NCBI GenBank assembly: GCA_964539305.1
Contig: CAZIIM010000003.1
Location: 27,080-91,079, forward strand
DNA from: CAZNUM01 sp964539305
GTDB taxonomy: Bacteria > Fidelibacterota > Marinisomatia > Marinisomatales > TCS55
Reading direction: 5' to 3'
DNA length: 64,000 nt
Made by a program: the position numbers and the translations under genes. The notes beneath the pieces are model-generated. The model did not search any database, was not told the origin of the DNA, and worked only from the letters and a program-made list of their open reading frames with translations. Below are positions 50,262-58,870 of the stretch, piece by piece (the first letter of the stretch is position 1; the number at the start of each line of letters is the position of its first letter).

Positions 50262-51821
50262 TTATAACCTGTAATTCACGCTGGCATAGAGATACATAAT
50301 CTGATAGGCCTTGTCATAGGTGTAATCACCTGAGAGAGAAAGATTCAAGCGTGAGAAAAAGCGCCGATTCACCCCCACGGAAAGGTGGTGTTGAATATAA
50401 TCCGCCAGTTTATTCCCGTAACCGTAACTGTAAAGATCATAATTGGCATTGTAATAAAATCCAGGGGTAAACTGTTTCCAGTATCCGATTTCCGCCCTGA
50501 GACCGGTTAACAGATCGTTCCGGAGAAAACTGGTACCGATCGAATAGGAAGACAGATTGGTTTTCTGGGGCGAACGGTAATCCAGTGAGACAAGAATCGC
50601 CGGACGGTACTCCGATTTCTGGGTACGAATGTTGGCCCCCAGGCGAAACGACCCCACATTGGAGCCGGTCCACCGAATGGAGGTGTATAATCCTGAACGG
50701 AGTTCATCCCGGAAAAGTGAATCGGGTATGACCGCCCCTGTTTTCTGGTAAACCACCTGCCGTCTTCCCGTATAGCGGGTCTGGAGGATTAAACTTCTAA
50801 ACGGCCGGTAAGAAACGGACAACTGGGTGGAAGTGGGTGTGAATTGACTGCGGTTCCGGACCTGGCCATGGCGATACATGTCCACCGTCTGATTCAGGGA
50901 AAGGGCTAATTTACTTTTCCGATCCCGGCGCAAGGACCAGTACATGAATTCCCGGTCGGTTTTTCCACTGGCATACTGTCCCACCAGGGCCAGACTGGCC
51001 GTAGTCCGAACCTGGTCTTTTCGCCGGTTCAGGTGGAAATATCCACCAATTTTTTTCAGGTTGGGGTCAAAGGCCAGTGTTTTGGGATCCGGCTGAACCC
51101 CCGCCAGAACGCCTACAGAGAGGGAGGAAACAACCCGGGAACTGACCAAGAGGCCGTCTGTCGAACCAATACCGGGCATTTCCGGAGCAAAGACACGGCC
51201 GGCCTGGAGGTAAAAACGGCTTCCAACTCGGCCCAATGTCACCCGGGCCTGGTAAAGGCTAAAACTATTGTCCAGCGTATTACTGCGGCCGTAAAGCCAT
51301 AAAGTTGTCCGCAGGGGCCCTCCGGATCGAAGACGATAGTTGATACTCCCGATACCCCGCGTGTCGGAGGTTTTATTAGAAAACTGACCACTGGTATAAC
51401 GGAAACTGACGTTCCCGGTACTGCTCCAGCGGGGCAGGCGTCGTTTGGTCCTTTTTTTAGGCGGTTCCACCACCGCTTCCGGTGGAGCCGATACTTCCAG
51501 TTCCGGGGCACTGGTTTTATCTAGAACAACCCGGTCCCCCAGCTGAAAAGTGGAGGTGGGTACGAGTGACAGACAAACGGATGATTTCCGGGCTACATTG
51601 GTCACCACCACCAAGCCCAGTTCCTGGTCCCGCCGAAAGACCGTCATGGTATCCCCCACGGTGGCACCATTGTTACTCCCCAGATCACAATAAACCCGGT
51701 CCGCTGTCAGATAGGTGATTTTCCCCTCGGAGTGGACCCCGGTCTGACCCACCGCAGCAGCGATCAACACCAGACTCATCAGGAAATATAATCGTCTAAT
51801 CACCACCGGACCCCCCTGCAT
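50262..51821 (-). CDS. Outer membrane beta-barrel with SH3-like N-terminal domain, in the cytochrome operon
   Basis: About 519 residues. The start is uncertain: ATG at 51821 is used, but GTG codons at 51806 and 51803 follow GGGGGG and are possible. After a signal peptide (cleaved near AAAVG) residues 30-110 look SH3-like ('KITYLTADRVYCDLGSNNGATVGDTMTVFRRDQELG', 'FQLGDRVVL'). A basic Pro-rich linker (PPKKRTKRR) leads into about 360 residues of amphipathic strands with alternating aromatic and small residues, ending 'LYASVNYRL'. No Cys-haem motifs occur. It overlaps the cytochrome gene at 51796. It may be the porin of a porin-cytochrome conduit, comparable in role to MtrB; no sequence match is claimed. 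Confidence 0.75.
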   Translation of the reverse strand: MQGGPVVIRRLYFLMSLVLIAAAVGQTGVHSEGKITYLTADRVYCDLGSNNGATVGDTMTVFRRDQELGLVVVTNVARKSSVCLSLVPTSTFQLGDRVVLDKTSAPELEVSAPPEAVVEPPKKRTKRRLPRWSSTGNVSFRYTSGQFSNKTSDTRGIGSINYRLRSGGPLRTTLWLYGRSNTLDNSFSLYQARVTLGRVGSRFYLQAGRVFAPEMPGIGSTDGLLVSSRVVSSLSVGVLAGVQPDPKTLAFDPNLKKIGGYFHLNRRKDQVRTTASLALVGQYASGKTDREFMYWSLRRDRKSKLALSLNQTVDMYRHGQVRNRSQFTPTSTQLSVSYRPFRSLILQTRYTGRRQVVYQKTGAVIPDSLFRDELRSGLYTSIRWTGSNVGSFRLGANIRTQKSEYRPAILVSLDYRSPQKTNLSSYSIGTSFLRNDLLTGLRAEIGYWKQFTPGFYYNANYDLYSYGYGNKLADYIQHHLSVGVNRRFFSRLNLSLSGDYTYDKAYQIMYLYASVNYRL

Positions 51822-52602
51822 GACAGTTGTAGCATCTTCGGCTTTCATATTTGTAATTACTCACTTCTCCACTGTGTTTCCGATCCATTTTGGACTGATC
51901 ATGTTCGTGGCAGACGCCGTTTAAGCCGCAGGAAAAGTCGGTATAATCATCCGGATTGATATGACACTCCGCTTCACAGCTGCTCCAGGTTCCCCGGTGA
52001 CTGCCGGTATATATAGGAAAGAGCAGATCATGATGGGACATGTCTGCCGGAACAAAGGCCCGGGTGTTATGACAGAGAATACAATTGTCATTGCTCCCGT
52101 GTTCTGCTTCATCCACCGCCCGGCTGAAGGCCTGATAATGACAGGCAGCACATTCGGTTGTCAGTACCCCCGAGAAAGCGGTGGTCTTCACCCCGTGACA
52201 ATCTTCACAAGCTAGTTGGGCATGAACCCCCTCCAGGGGAAACATGGTGCGACTATGATTTCCCCGCCAGTTGGCCATGTCCCAGGTCTGGCTATTGTGA
52301 CAGGTGGAACAGTCCAGATTAAAATCTCCGGAATGAATGTCCATATGGCAGGCCTGACAATCCTTGCTGATGCGGTCAAATTTATGAATATCTTCCACCC
52401 GGGGGCCTTCGTGGCACTGAATACATTCGGCAGACTGGTGACGGCCTTTCAGGGGGAAGTCGGTGGCGTCGTGATTAAACGCCATGGGAGCAGCCAGGGG
52501 CATCCAGGCCTGGGGAGAATGGCACTGTTCACAGGGAATCTCCGTTAAAGTATCCGATACGGCCAGCGTGAGAAACCCGGCCAGCAGTGTACTCAACATC
52601 AT
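51796..52602 (-). CDS. Secreted multihaem c-type cytochrome, 8 canonical haem sites
   Basis: 268 residues from the ATG at 52602 (ATGA overlap with the upstream gene). A short signal peptide is followed by eight CxxCH motifs (CEQCH, CIQCH, CQACH, CSTCH, CEDCH, CAACH, CILCH, CYNCH) and two relaxed ones, CEAECH (Cx3CH) and CGLNGVCH (Cx5CH). Spacing is 20-30 residues with recurrent 'FNHDATDFPLKGRH', 'FPLEGVH' segments, which supply distal His ligands as in the NapC/NrfH-unlike 'cytochrome c7/doubled CxxCH' family. It should sit in the periplasm or on the cell surface and act in electron transfer. It is the shortest of three such proteins in this operon. Confidence 0.9.
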   Translation of the reverse strand: MMLSTLLAGFLTLAVSDTLTEIPCEQCHSPQAWMPLAAPMAFNHDATDFPLKGRHQSAECIQCHEGPRVEDIHKFDRISKDCQACHMDIHSGDFNLDCSTCHNSQTWDMANWRGNHSRTMFPLEGVHAQLACEDCHGVKTTAFSGVLTTECAACHYQAFSRAVDEAEHGSNDNCILCHNTRAFVPADMSHHDLLFPIYTGSHRGTWSSCEAECHINPDDYTDFSCGLNGVCHEHDQSKMDRKHSGEVSNYKYESRRCYNCHAGGSGGD

Positions 52603-54344
52603 GGCTGACTCCAACGCGGACCGATTTTAAGATGTTCCCGCCAGTCAAACTGCTGAATCCGGTCTTCCCCTCCTTCACCTCCGCCACAATCATTTTCATT
52701 GCCGTTGGGATGGCACTGGACACATTGAGGGTCGTCAGCAGCATTGGGATTGAAAGTAACGGTCACCCCATTGATGGTACAGGATTTCCAGGTGCCCCCT
52801 TCCGAATGTTCGTTGGCAACACCCTGGTGACAAGGACTGAGGGTGCAGGAGAAGGTGGGCGGTCCATAGGGGTTGAGATGACAACTGGTGCAGGTTTCAG
52901 ACCGGTCATTCTGATGGGGGCTGGGACTTATGGGGAACTGATGGCTGAAATTTACGTCGGTCCAGTCGGTCGTGGAAACATGACAGGTTTCACAGTTGGT
53001 ATCGAGACTGATGGCCTGGTGATCCGGATCTGTAGTGGCGTTGTAATTCCCCAAGTGGCAGTTTACGCAGTCAGAGACAATTCCCTGGTGATCAAAACTG
53101 GCCCCCTGCCAGGTGTCAGTGCGGGTGTGGCAGGATTCACAAGTCTGGGTAAACCCGAAATTGGGATCATGGACCGGATCGGTGGCATTCGTGTAATCAC
53201 TCAAATGACAATTGACACAGCCCGAAACGATGCCCTCGTGGTCAAAACTGGCGCCCTGCCAGGAATCAAACGTGTGATGACAGGATTCGCAGGTCTGGGT
53301 AAAACCAAGGTTGGGATCATGGACCGGATCAGTAGCGTTGGTATAATCCTGAAGGTGACAACTGATACAGTCGGTCACAATGCCCTGGTGATCAAAAGCA
53401 GCCCCTTCCCATGTATCGGTGGCGGTGTGGCACCGTTCACAGTCTTGTGAATAGCCGATCGTACTATCGTGGACCGGTTTCGTGGCATTCACATAATCCG
53501 GTAAATGACAACTGACACAACTCAGGACCAGGTCGTGCTGGTAGATGTGAGGTTCCCAGCCGAATTCGGAATGGCAAGCAGCGCACTCCTCTGCCGGGTA
53601 ACCGTAATATTTATGATCCGGTTCATCGGTAGTATCGTAGACCTCCAGATGACAGTCCTGACAATCCGTAGGTAGATCGTATTGATTATCCACGTGACAA
53701 TCGGCGCAGAGAACCGGCTTGTGGAGCCCGATCAAAGGGAAAGCGGTCAAATTGTGGTCGAAATTGGAAACCCAGGCCGGTGTCTTGTCTTCGTGGCAGC
53801 CTTGACAGTCCAGACTGAAGCCGGAGGCCACGTGATCCGGATTTTCTGCTCTCTCGTAATCGGCCCGGTGACAAGCGTAACATTCTGTCGGAGTGTAATC
53901 AAACCGGATCATGGGCTTTTCGGTATGGCACGCCTGGCAAGGGGCAAACCGGTGAGAGCCTTGGAGTGGAAAGACCGTTTTTTCATGGTTAAACGATTCC
54001 AGAATGACGGTCCAGGATTCAGGTTGATGACAGGCGGCACAATCGTTTCCCAGTGTTGTTTCATGGACGTCCAGATGACAATCGGCACACGATCCGGGTG
54101 TTTGAGAAAATTGATGCTTTTCCGCCAGGGTTGTTCCCTGATGACAGGCGGTACAGTTTTGAACCGTATGAGCTCCTACCAGTGGAAAGGCTGTTTTACT
54201 GTGATCAAAATCCCCCAGTTTTAAATCCCGCCAGTCCGACGAGCGGTGGCAGTCGCTACAGTCATATCCGCGGACTTGGAAAGATTCATTCTGCATGGCG
54301 GTGGGAAAGGACATGAATACAATGAATAGCAAGAGGGGAATCAT
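52599..54344 (-). CDS. Large secreted multihaem c-type cytochrome, 20 canonical haem sites
   Basis: 581 residues with signal peptide (cleaved near SFPTA). Twenty CxxCH motifs are visible, plus one Cx4CH (CTLSPCH near residue 495). Residues 276-425 are three 50-residue units, each with two haem sites in the pattern CxxCHLxDYxNATxPVHDxxxG, then CExCHxxxDxWxGAxFDHxGIV. A partial fourth follows. A conserved His in 'FDH', 'GAH', 'GSH' and 'GLH' segments would provide the second axial ligand. It overlaps both flanking cytochrome genes by ATGA. Such repeats are expected to give an extended, wire-like haem chain. The C-terminus is acidic and Gly-rich with a final basic helix. Confidence 0.92.
   Translation of the reverse strand: MIPLLLFIVFMSFPTAMQNESFQVRGYDCSDCHRSSDWRDLKLGDFDHSKTAFPLVGAHTVQNCTACHQGTTLAEKHQFSQTPGSCADCHLDVHETTLGNDCAACHQPESWTVILESFNHEKTVFPLQGSHRFAPCQACHTEKPMIRFDYTPTECYACHRADYERAENPDHVASGFSLDCQGCHEDKTPAWVSNFDHNLTAFPLIGLHKPVLCADCHVDNQYDLPTDCQDCHLEVYDTTDEPDHKYYGYPAEECAACHSEFGWEPHIYQHDLVLSCVSCHLPDYVNATKPVHDSTIGYSQDCERCHTATDTWEGAAFDHQGIVTDCISCHLQDYTNATDPVHDPNLGFTQTCESCHHTFDSWQGASFDHEGIVSGCVNCHLSDYTNATDPVHDPNFGFTQTCESCHTRTDTWQGASFDHQGIVSDCVNCHLGNYNATTDPDHQAISLDTNCETCHVSTTDWTDVNFSHQFPISPSPHQNDRSETCTSCHLNPYGPPTFSCTLSPCHQGVANEHSEGGTWKSCTINGVTVTFNPNAADDPQCVQCHPNGNENDCGGGEGGEDRIQQFDWREHLKIGPRWSQP
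53070..53519 (-). repeat. Three tandem 150-bp units inside the large cytochrome gene
   Basis: The DNA encoding residues 276-425 of the large cytochrome consists of three 150-bp direct repeats; a degraded fourth runs to about 52935. Each encodes two haem sites. The second and third units are nearly identical at protein level, with 'DYTNATDPVHDP' and 'GFTQTCESCH' unchanged, which indicates recent duplication. Confidence 0.9.
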
Positions 54345-55747
54345 CGAATATCACCCGTCAGTGTATGGCAGTCCACACAGCGATGGGGAACAGGTCGGTA
54401 ACGGGTGAAAGTACTGACGCGGTCCATTTCTTTTCGATGGCATTTATCGCAGGCCACATTTCGATGCTTGCCGTCCAGGGGGAATTTGCTCTGGGCATGG
54501 TCGAAGTTTACGGCGGTAAAGGCTGAAGCGTTGTGACACTTTTCACACCGATTCCTAAAATGGAGCTTGAACTGACCCCGATGCACATCCTCATGGCAGA
54601 GGCTGCATACCGGGTCCCTCCAGGTGAAACGGACGGCTTTCACATTTTTCACGGGCTGATATACTTTATGACATTCACTACAGGGTACTGCCAGGTGGGA
54701 GCCTTCCAGTTTAAACCGCCCGGACTGGTGCATGACGATGGTAAAGATTGTGGGCTTAAATCCCTTGACGGTATGGCAGGCGGCACAATCCCCCCCGTCC
54801 CGGCGGGCTGTAAACTGACCAAAATGCTTATCCTCATGGCAGGCCAGACAGGTATCAAATTTCGGCAGACCACCGGCCAACTGGGGTTGGTGACAGTCGG
54901 CACACTTTACATTCACATGTTTCCCTTCCAGAGGATACTTGGTTTTGGAGTGGTCAAAGGCTTTCAGCTCTTTTTTCCAGTCGGTTGTATTATGACAGGA
55001 TTCACAATTCTGACCAAAACTGCCTTTATGTTCGTCTTCATGACAAGCGGTGCAGGTATCAAAACGCAGCCCTGTGAGTTTCCAGACCTCCTGTGCCTGT
55101 TTCTTTTTCGGGAGATGGCAGCGGACACACTCCACCTTGATGTGAGCCCCTGTAAGCTGAAACCTGGCTTTTCGATGGTCAAACGTCTGGATAGGTGATT
55201 TCCAGTCGGTCGGATTATGGCAGTCGGAACAGGTTCGGGAGACCTCCCCCCGGTGCACATCTTTATGGCAGCTTTTGCAGGACTGGTCCAGCCCTAGGAA
55301 GGTTCGGTCCAGGACGGGAAAACGGGTGTGTTCCTTGGCCCAGGCGATAATCGGTTCCCAGGTAATGAATTTTCGGGTGTGGCATTCGGCACACTTCAGG
55401 GAACGGTGTTTTCCCTCCAGTTTGTAACCGGTTTCATCGTGGTTGAAATCATTAATATTCTTGGGCCAGTATACCAGTTCAAATTCCCGGCTGTTGTGAT
55501 CGGAATGGCAGGAACCGCAATCCTTCTTCTTATCCTTATGGTATCCTTTTCCCGCATCAATTCGTTTTTTCAGGGGGGAGTGACACAGGATGCAGCCGTC
55601 CGAGAGACTTTTCTTCCCGATTTCATGACACTGGACACAATTGGTAGTTCCTTCCAGATCCGCATGGAATTTTGAGAGTTCCCCCGGTGAAAACTGGGCC
55701 GTGAGTACTAGGGGAATACAGAACAGTAAACCCCGCAGGGGCTTCAC
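54341..55747 (-). CDS. Secreted multihaem c-type cytochrome, 17 canonical haem sites
   Basis: 468 residues. The start is GTG (55747) with GTGA overlap to the oxidoreductase stop. A signal peptide ends near LTAQF. Seventeen CxxCH motifs follow at 20-35 residue spacing. Recurrent segments 'FDHRKARFQLTGAH', 'FDHSKTKYPLEGKH' and 'FDHAQSKFPLDGKH' mirror those in the other two cytochromes and probably hold distal His ligands. Basic residues are common (KKK, KSCHKDVHRG), unlike the acidic 20-haem neighbour, so the two may dock through charge. It is the first cytochrome after the membrane proteins and is likely the periplasmic partner of the b-type cytochrome/oxidoreductase pair. Confidence 0.92.
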   Translation of the reverse strand: MKPLRGLLFCIPLVLTAQFSPGELSKFHADLEGTTNCVQCHEIGKKSLSDGCILCHSPLKKRIDAGKGYHKDKKKDCGSCHSDHNSREFELVYWPKNINDFNHDETGYKLEGKHRSLKCAECHTRKFITWEPIIAWAKEHTRFPVLDRTFLGLDQSCKSCHKDVHRGEVSRTCSDCHNPTDWKSPIQTFDHRKARFQLTGAHIKVECVRCHLPKKKQAQEVWKLTGLRFDTCTACHEDEHKGSFGQNCESCHNTTDWKKELKAFDHSKTKYPLEGKHVNVKCADCHQPQLAGGLPKFDTCLACHEDKHFGQFTARRDGGDCAACHTVKGFKPTIFTIVMHQSGRFKLEGSHLAVPCSECHKVYQPVKNVKAVRFTWRDPVCSLCHEDVHRGQFKLHFRNRCEKCHNASAFTAVNFDHAQSKFPLDGKHRNVACDKCHRKEMDRVSTFTRYRPVPHRCVDCHTLTGDIR

Positions 55748-57051
55748 GTTTTCACCTCAATCTTTTTCCCGAATTCAATTCCAATTCCATTCAACAGGGG
55801 GAAGGGCAGTTCACCACCGGCAAAAATAAAAACATAATCATTTTCCAGCGTCCGGGTAGCCTCCTTGGTGCTGATTTCAACCGAATCGGGGGCAATTGCT
55901 TTAACCTGGGAGTCAAATATCACTTCCAGAAGACCGTCCTGGATGGCTTTTTCAATATTCGCTTCATTCCGGGCTTTCAGGCGGAAGAAGTTGGGCTTTC
56001 GATAGGAGATGGTCACCGTATTTCCTTCCTGGTGAGCCAGACCCAGGGCCGCTTCAATGGCACTGTCGCCCCCTCCAACGACCAGAACTTTTTTCCCTTT
56101 ATAGGTTTCCGCATCCAGCAGTTTATACATGACTTTGCTCAGGTCTTCGCCGGGGACACCCAGTTTTCGCGGGGTACCCCGCCGTCCCAGAGCCAGGACC
56201 ACCCGACTGGCTGTCACGGATCCTTTGGAAGTCTGGACTTCAAACGTACCCTGTTTACGATCTACCCCCACCAGCTTGTGGTGGGTTTTCAGCTGAATAT
56301 TCTGGGAGGTGAGGACATCCTGCCAGATTTCCAGGAGTTCCTCCTTTTCATATTCTTCCTTATCCAGGGTTCCCCAGAGGGGTATTTCCACCGGCTGAAC
56401 CAGGGTTAATTTTCGGCGGGGGTACTGGAGAATCGTACCGCCCGGTTCATCCTGGTCGATGACCAGATAGTTTAATCCTTTTTCCTTTGCCCGGAGGGCG
56501 GCGGACAAACCAGCCGGGCCGGCGCCCACGATGACTATCGGGTGATGATCCCCCTTGCCTCCGTTCAGGGTACGGTGGATATGGTCCACCGCCGTGATTC
56601 CGTGGCTGATGGCGTTGCGGATCAGCGCCAGACCGCTCAATTCACCGATAATGTAAATACCGGGAATATTGGATTCGTAATATTCTGTCAACTGGGGGAT
56701 GTCCTCCCGCTGGCTGATATCCCCCAGGCCTACTTCGATGGCTCCCACGGGGCAATTCTCGGCACACTTGGCATGACCAACGCAGTGGCTTCCGTGGATA
56801 ATTGTAGCTTTCCCGTCAATCAACCCCAGCACATCCCCTTCCGGACAGGAATCCACACAAATTCCGCAGCCGATACAGAGGGAGCGATTGATGATGGGGT
56901 GCTGCATTAAAGCTTTATCCTGGCGGCGGGAACGGGTTTCTTCCAACCGTTGCCGGTTCCGCGCCTCCCGGCGGCGGAGCCGGACGACGTAGGGGACCAG
57001 AAAAATCAAAATAATCAGGATCCCCAGACCCCAGGAAAGCAGCGTCTCCAT
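55744..57051 (-). CDS. Membrane-anchored FAD/NAD(P)-dependent oxidoreductase with ferredoxin domain
   Basis: 435 residues. One N-terminal helix (residues 4-24) is followed by a basic linker and a bacterial ferredoxin domain: cluster 1 C59, C62, C65, C69 ('CIGCGICVDSCP'); cluster 2 C90, H93, C96, C100 ('CVGHAKCAENCP'), where His replaces a Cys. A thioredoxin-reductase-like part begins near 172: 'VIVGAGPAGLSAALRA' for FAD and 'VLVVGGGDSAIEAALGLA' for NAD(P)H; there is no CxxC disulphide. The soluble part faces the cytoplasm if the linker is positive-inside. It could move electrons from NAD(P)H or ferredoxin to the membrane cytochrome encoded just before. Confidence 0.88.
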   Translation of the reverse strand: METLLSWGLGILIILIFLVPYVVRLRRREARNRQRLEETRSRRQDKALMQHPIINRSLCIGCGICVDSCPEGDVLGLIDGKATIIHGSHCVGHAKCAENCPVGAIEVGLGDISQREDIPQLTEYYESNIPGIYIIGELSGLALIRNAISHGITAVDHIHRTLNGGKGDHHPIVIVGAGPAGLSAALRAKEKGLNYLVIDQDEPGGTILQYPRRKLTLVQPVEIPLWGTLDKEEYEKEELLEIWQDVLTSQNIQLKTHHKLVGVDRKQGTFEVQTSKGSVTASRVVLALGRRGTPRKLGVPGEDLSKVMYKLLDAETYKGKKVLVVGGGDSAIEAALGLAHQEGNTVTISYRKPNFFRLKARNEANIEKAIQDGLLEVIFDSQVKAIAPDSVEISTKEATRTLENDYVFIFAGGELPFPLLNGIGIEFGKKIEVKT

Positions 57052-57116
57052 GGTCTACCCTACCCCGTTAAAAATGCATTGAATGACGTTCAGCTTCCCC
57101 CATCCATTAAATCCAC

Positions 57117-57986
57117 TCACAGAATCCACCTGAATCCTAAGGAAAGAGCCACAGCAATATGGATAAACATGATGACAATCATGGTATACGCAAATGGTTT
57201 ATGAATCACATGCCAGTAATGAAACAATTTATGGGCTGCATTCCAGAAGGCAATCTGACGGTTCATTTTAATGAAGGCATGAATCTGTTTCCGGAAGGGT
57301 GTCATTTTTCCTTTGGGAATGGATCCACGCTTTGCCAGCAGTTTTAAAAACCGGCGCCATTTTATCCAGCCGGAAACATCCACGACAAATAAAGTAAAAA
57401 TACCCAGCATTCCCCGTTTACGAATCTGGTCTGCTCCGGAAAGATCATGAATCAGCTGAAGATCATCGTCCGAGAGTTTGAACTCCTCTTTGAATTCATC
57501 GGTCAACTTTTCAATCCGCACCTTAAACTCCTCCCGTGAAAATTCAATACCGTTTACGTGACGGGGAATTTTAATATAAATGTACCGGCCGATGAAACCA
57601 CTGAGGGCCACAGCCACCATGGACCAGTAAGAGATGGAAACCAGCCCCCCAAACTTAAAGGCCGTGTGGAACGTCACCAGGATCGGACCGGCAATGCCCA
57701 TGAAAATGTGGTAATTCAGCCAGGTGGGCAGTTTCCCCCACTTACGGAAGAACCTGACTCGTTTCCGAAGGGAGTAGACGAACATGATGATCATCATGGA
57801 ACCGCCGACAATGCCGAGACCATGACCGATATTTCCTCCCGGTTTCCAGAGTTCATGGCTGGGGTGATGGGGTCGGGAGAGTTTAGAAGTTACATAATAA
57901 TCACCGCCGTTCATGATCGCCCAGACCACGACACCAGCGACAATCAGTGTCATCAAAGTAAGAATGATGCGATGAACATACTTCAT
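57117..57986 (-). CDS. Membrane b-type cytochrome-like protein
   Basis: 289 residues. Helices at about 7-25, 52-71, 92-112 and 118-133 precede a helical cytoplasmic domain (residues 145-235), and a final helix lies near 265-285. His residues suited to haem b lie in membrane segments: H55 ('NIGHGLGIVGG'), H93 and H107 ('YHIFMGIAGPILVTFHTAF'), and a cluster H252, H256, H259, H262, H276 ('HKLFHYWHVIHKPFAY...FIHI'). This resembles ferric-reductase-like and formate-dehydrogenase gamma-type cytochromes. It is the first gene of the cytochrome operon, 65 bp before the oxidoreductase. Electrons could enter from quinol or the oxidoreductase. Confidence 0.82.
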   Translation of the reverse strand: MKYVHRIILTLMTLIVAGVVVWAIMNGGDYYVTSKLSRPHHPSHELWKPGGNIGHGLGIVGGSMMIIMFVYSLRKRVRFFRKWGKLPTWLNYHIFMGIAGPILVTFHTAFKFGGLVSISYWSMVAVALSGFIGRYIYIKIPRHVNGIEFSREEFKVRIEKLTDEFKEEFKLSDDDLQLIHDLSGADQIRKRGMLGIFTLFVVDVSGWIKWRRFLKLLAKRGSIPKGKMTPFRKQIHAFIKMNRQIAFWNAAHKLFHYWHVIHKPFAYTMIVIMFIHIAVALSLGFRWIL

Positions 57987-58200
57987 ATCATTAGAAAAAG
58001 AGCCCTTCCAGTGGAACAGGCTCCCGTTATTGCTTTCCCGTCTAAACCGAATCGGGTCAATTCAAACAAGTGGATGAAATTTAAAGGCGAACCCTTTACA
58101 ATGGAAAGTCAGAAAATCTTCGCGTCAGAGGGGTAAATCGGGGACGCTCTCCCCTTTCCGGATGTGAAACCCCAACCGGTGGCAGTAAAAAATCAGTCGC

Positions 58201-58524
58201 TTAGGAGGCGGCCCTTAATTTTACGGCGGTGCCGTAAGCCAACAATTCAGCCGTGAAGGACATAATCATGGAAGTTTGGAACCGGACACCCACGACTGCA
58301 TCAGCCTCCAAAGCCTCCGCCTGGGCCTTCATCCGCTGGAGGGCTTGTTCCCGGGATTCGGCCAGCATCTGGGTATATTCCTTAATTTCACCCCCCACCA
58401 GGGTCCGCATTGCGGCCAGAAAATCCTTCCCGACATGGCGGGCCCGAATCGTATTTCCCACCACCGTCCCCAATGTTTTACTTACCGTGTAACCGGCAAT
58501 GGTTTCGGTTGTGGCGATAATCAT
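58201..58524 (-). CDS. YbjQ/UPF0145 family protein
   Basis: 107 residues with the YbjQ fold: 'IATTETIAGYTVSKTLGTVVGNTIRARHVGKDFLAAMRTLVGGEIKEYTQMLAESREQALQRM' and 'EADAVVGVRFQTSMIM...AELLAYGTAVKL'. Members form pentamers and were once labelled heavy-metal-binding, without strong proof. The ATG overlaps the stop of the small membrane protein gene upstream by ATGA, so the two are coupled and might associate. Length is normal for the family. Confidence 0.9.
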   Translation of the reverse strand: MIIATTETIAGYTVSKTLGTVVGNTIRARHVGKDFLAAMRTLVGGEIKEYTQMLAESREQALQRMKAQAEALEADAVVGVRFQTSMIMSFTAELLAYGTAVKLRAAS

Positions 58525-58739
58525 TTTTCAATGCCCTTGAAGGATTCATTTTCCGCGTCCTGCTTCTGTTCCTGGAGCAGGTTGTAAACCAGCAGACCCG
58601 CCCCGGCAATAATGGCGATGAAAGCCAACCCCAGAATAGGATTGGTGACAATAAACTTTACAATCTGACCAATAAAGAACAGGATGAAAATGATCACCCC
58701 CACCAGAATCATATAAATTCCGATTTGTTTTGTATTCAT
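58521..58739 (-). CDS. Small membrane protein of unknown function
   Basis: 72 residues from the ATG at 58739 (GGGAG lies 5 bases upstream; a GTG two codons earlier is the alternative). Two hydrophobic helices (residues 6-26 and 33-52) are followed by a charged tail 'LLQEQKQDAENESFKGIEK'. It is encoded directly before and coupled to the YbjQ-family gene. Such small two-helix proteins are common next to YbjQ/UPF0145 genes and may recruit the soluble partner to the membrane; this is inference. No family name is recognised. Confidence 0.75.
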   Translation of the reverse strand: MNTKQIGIYMILVGVIIFILFFIGQIVKFIVTNPILGLAFIAIIAGAGLLVYNLLQEQKQDAENESFKGIEK

Positions 58740-58870
58740 GTGCACTCCCGCTTCATTCGTTGAAGAACTGAAATTTCTGTTACAAATTCAACCGGTCCTA
58801 TTTTAGCAATGGAAAACCGATCGGAAAAGAGAAACTATCAGTGATGATTCCGAATTAATTTCCACCAAGC

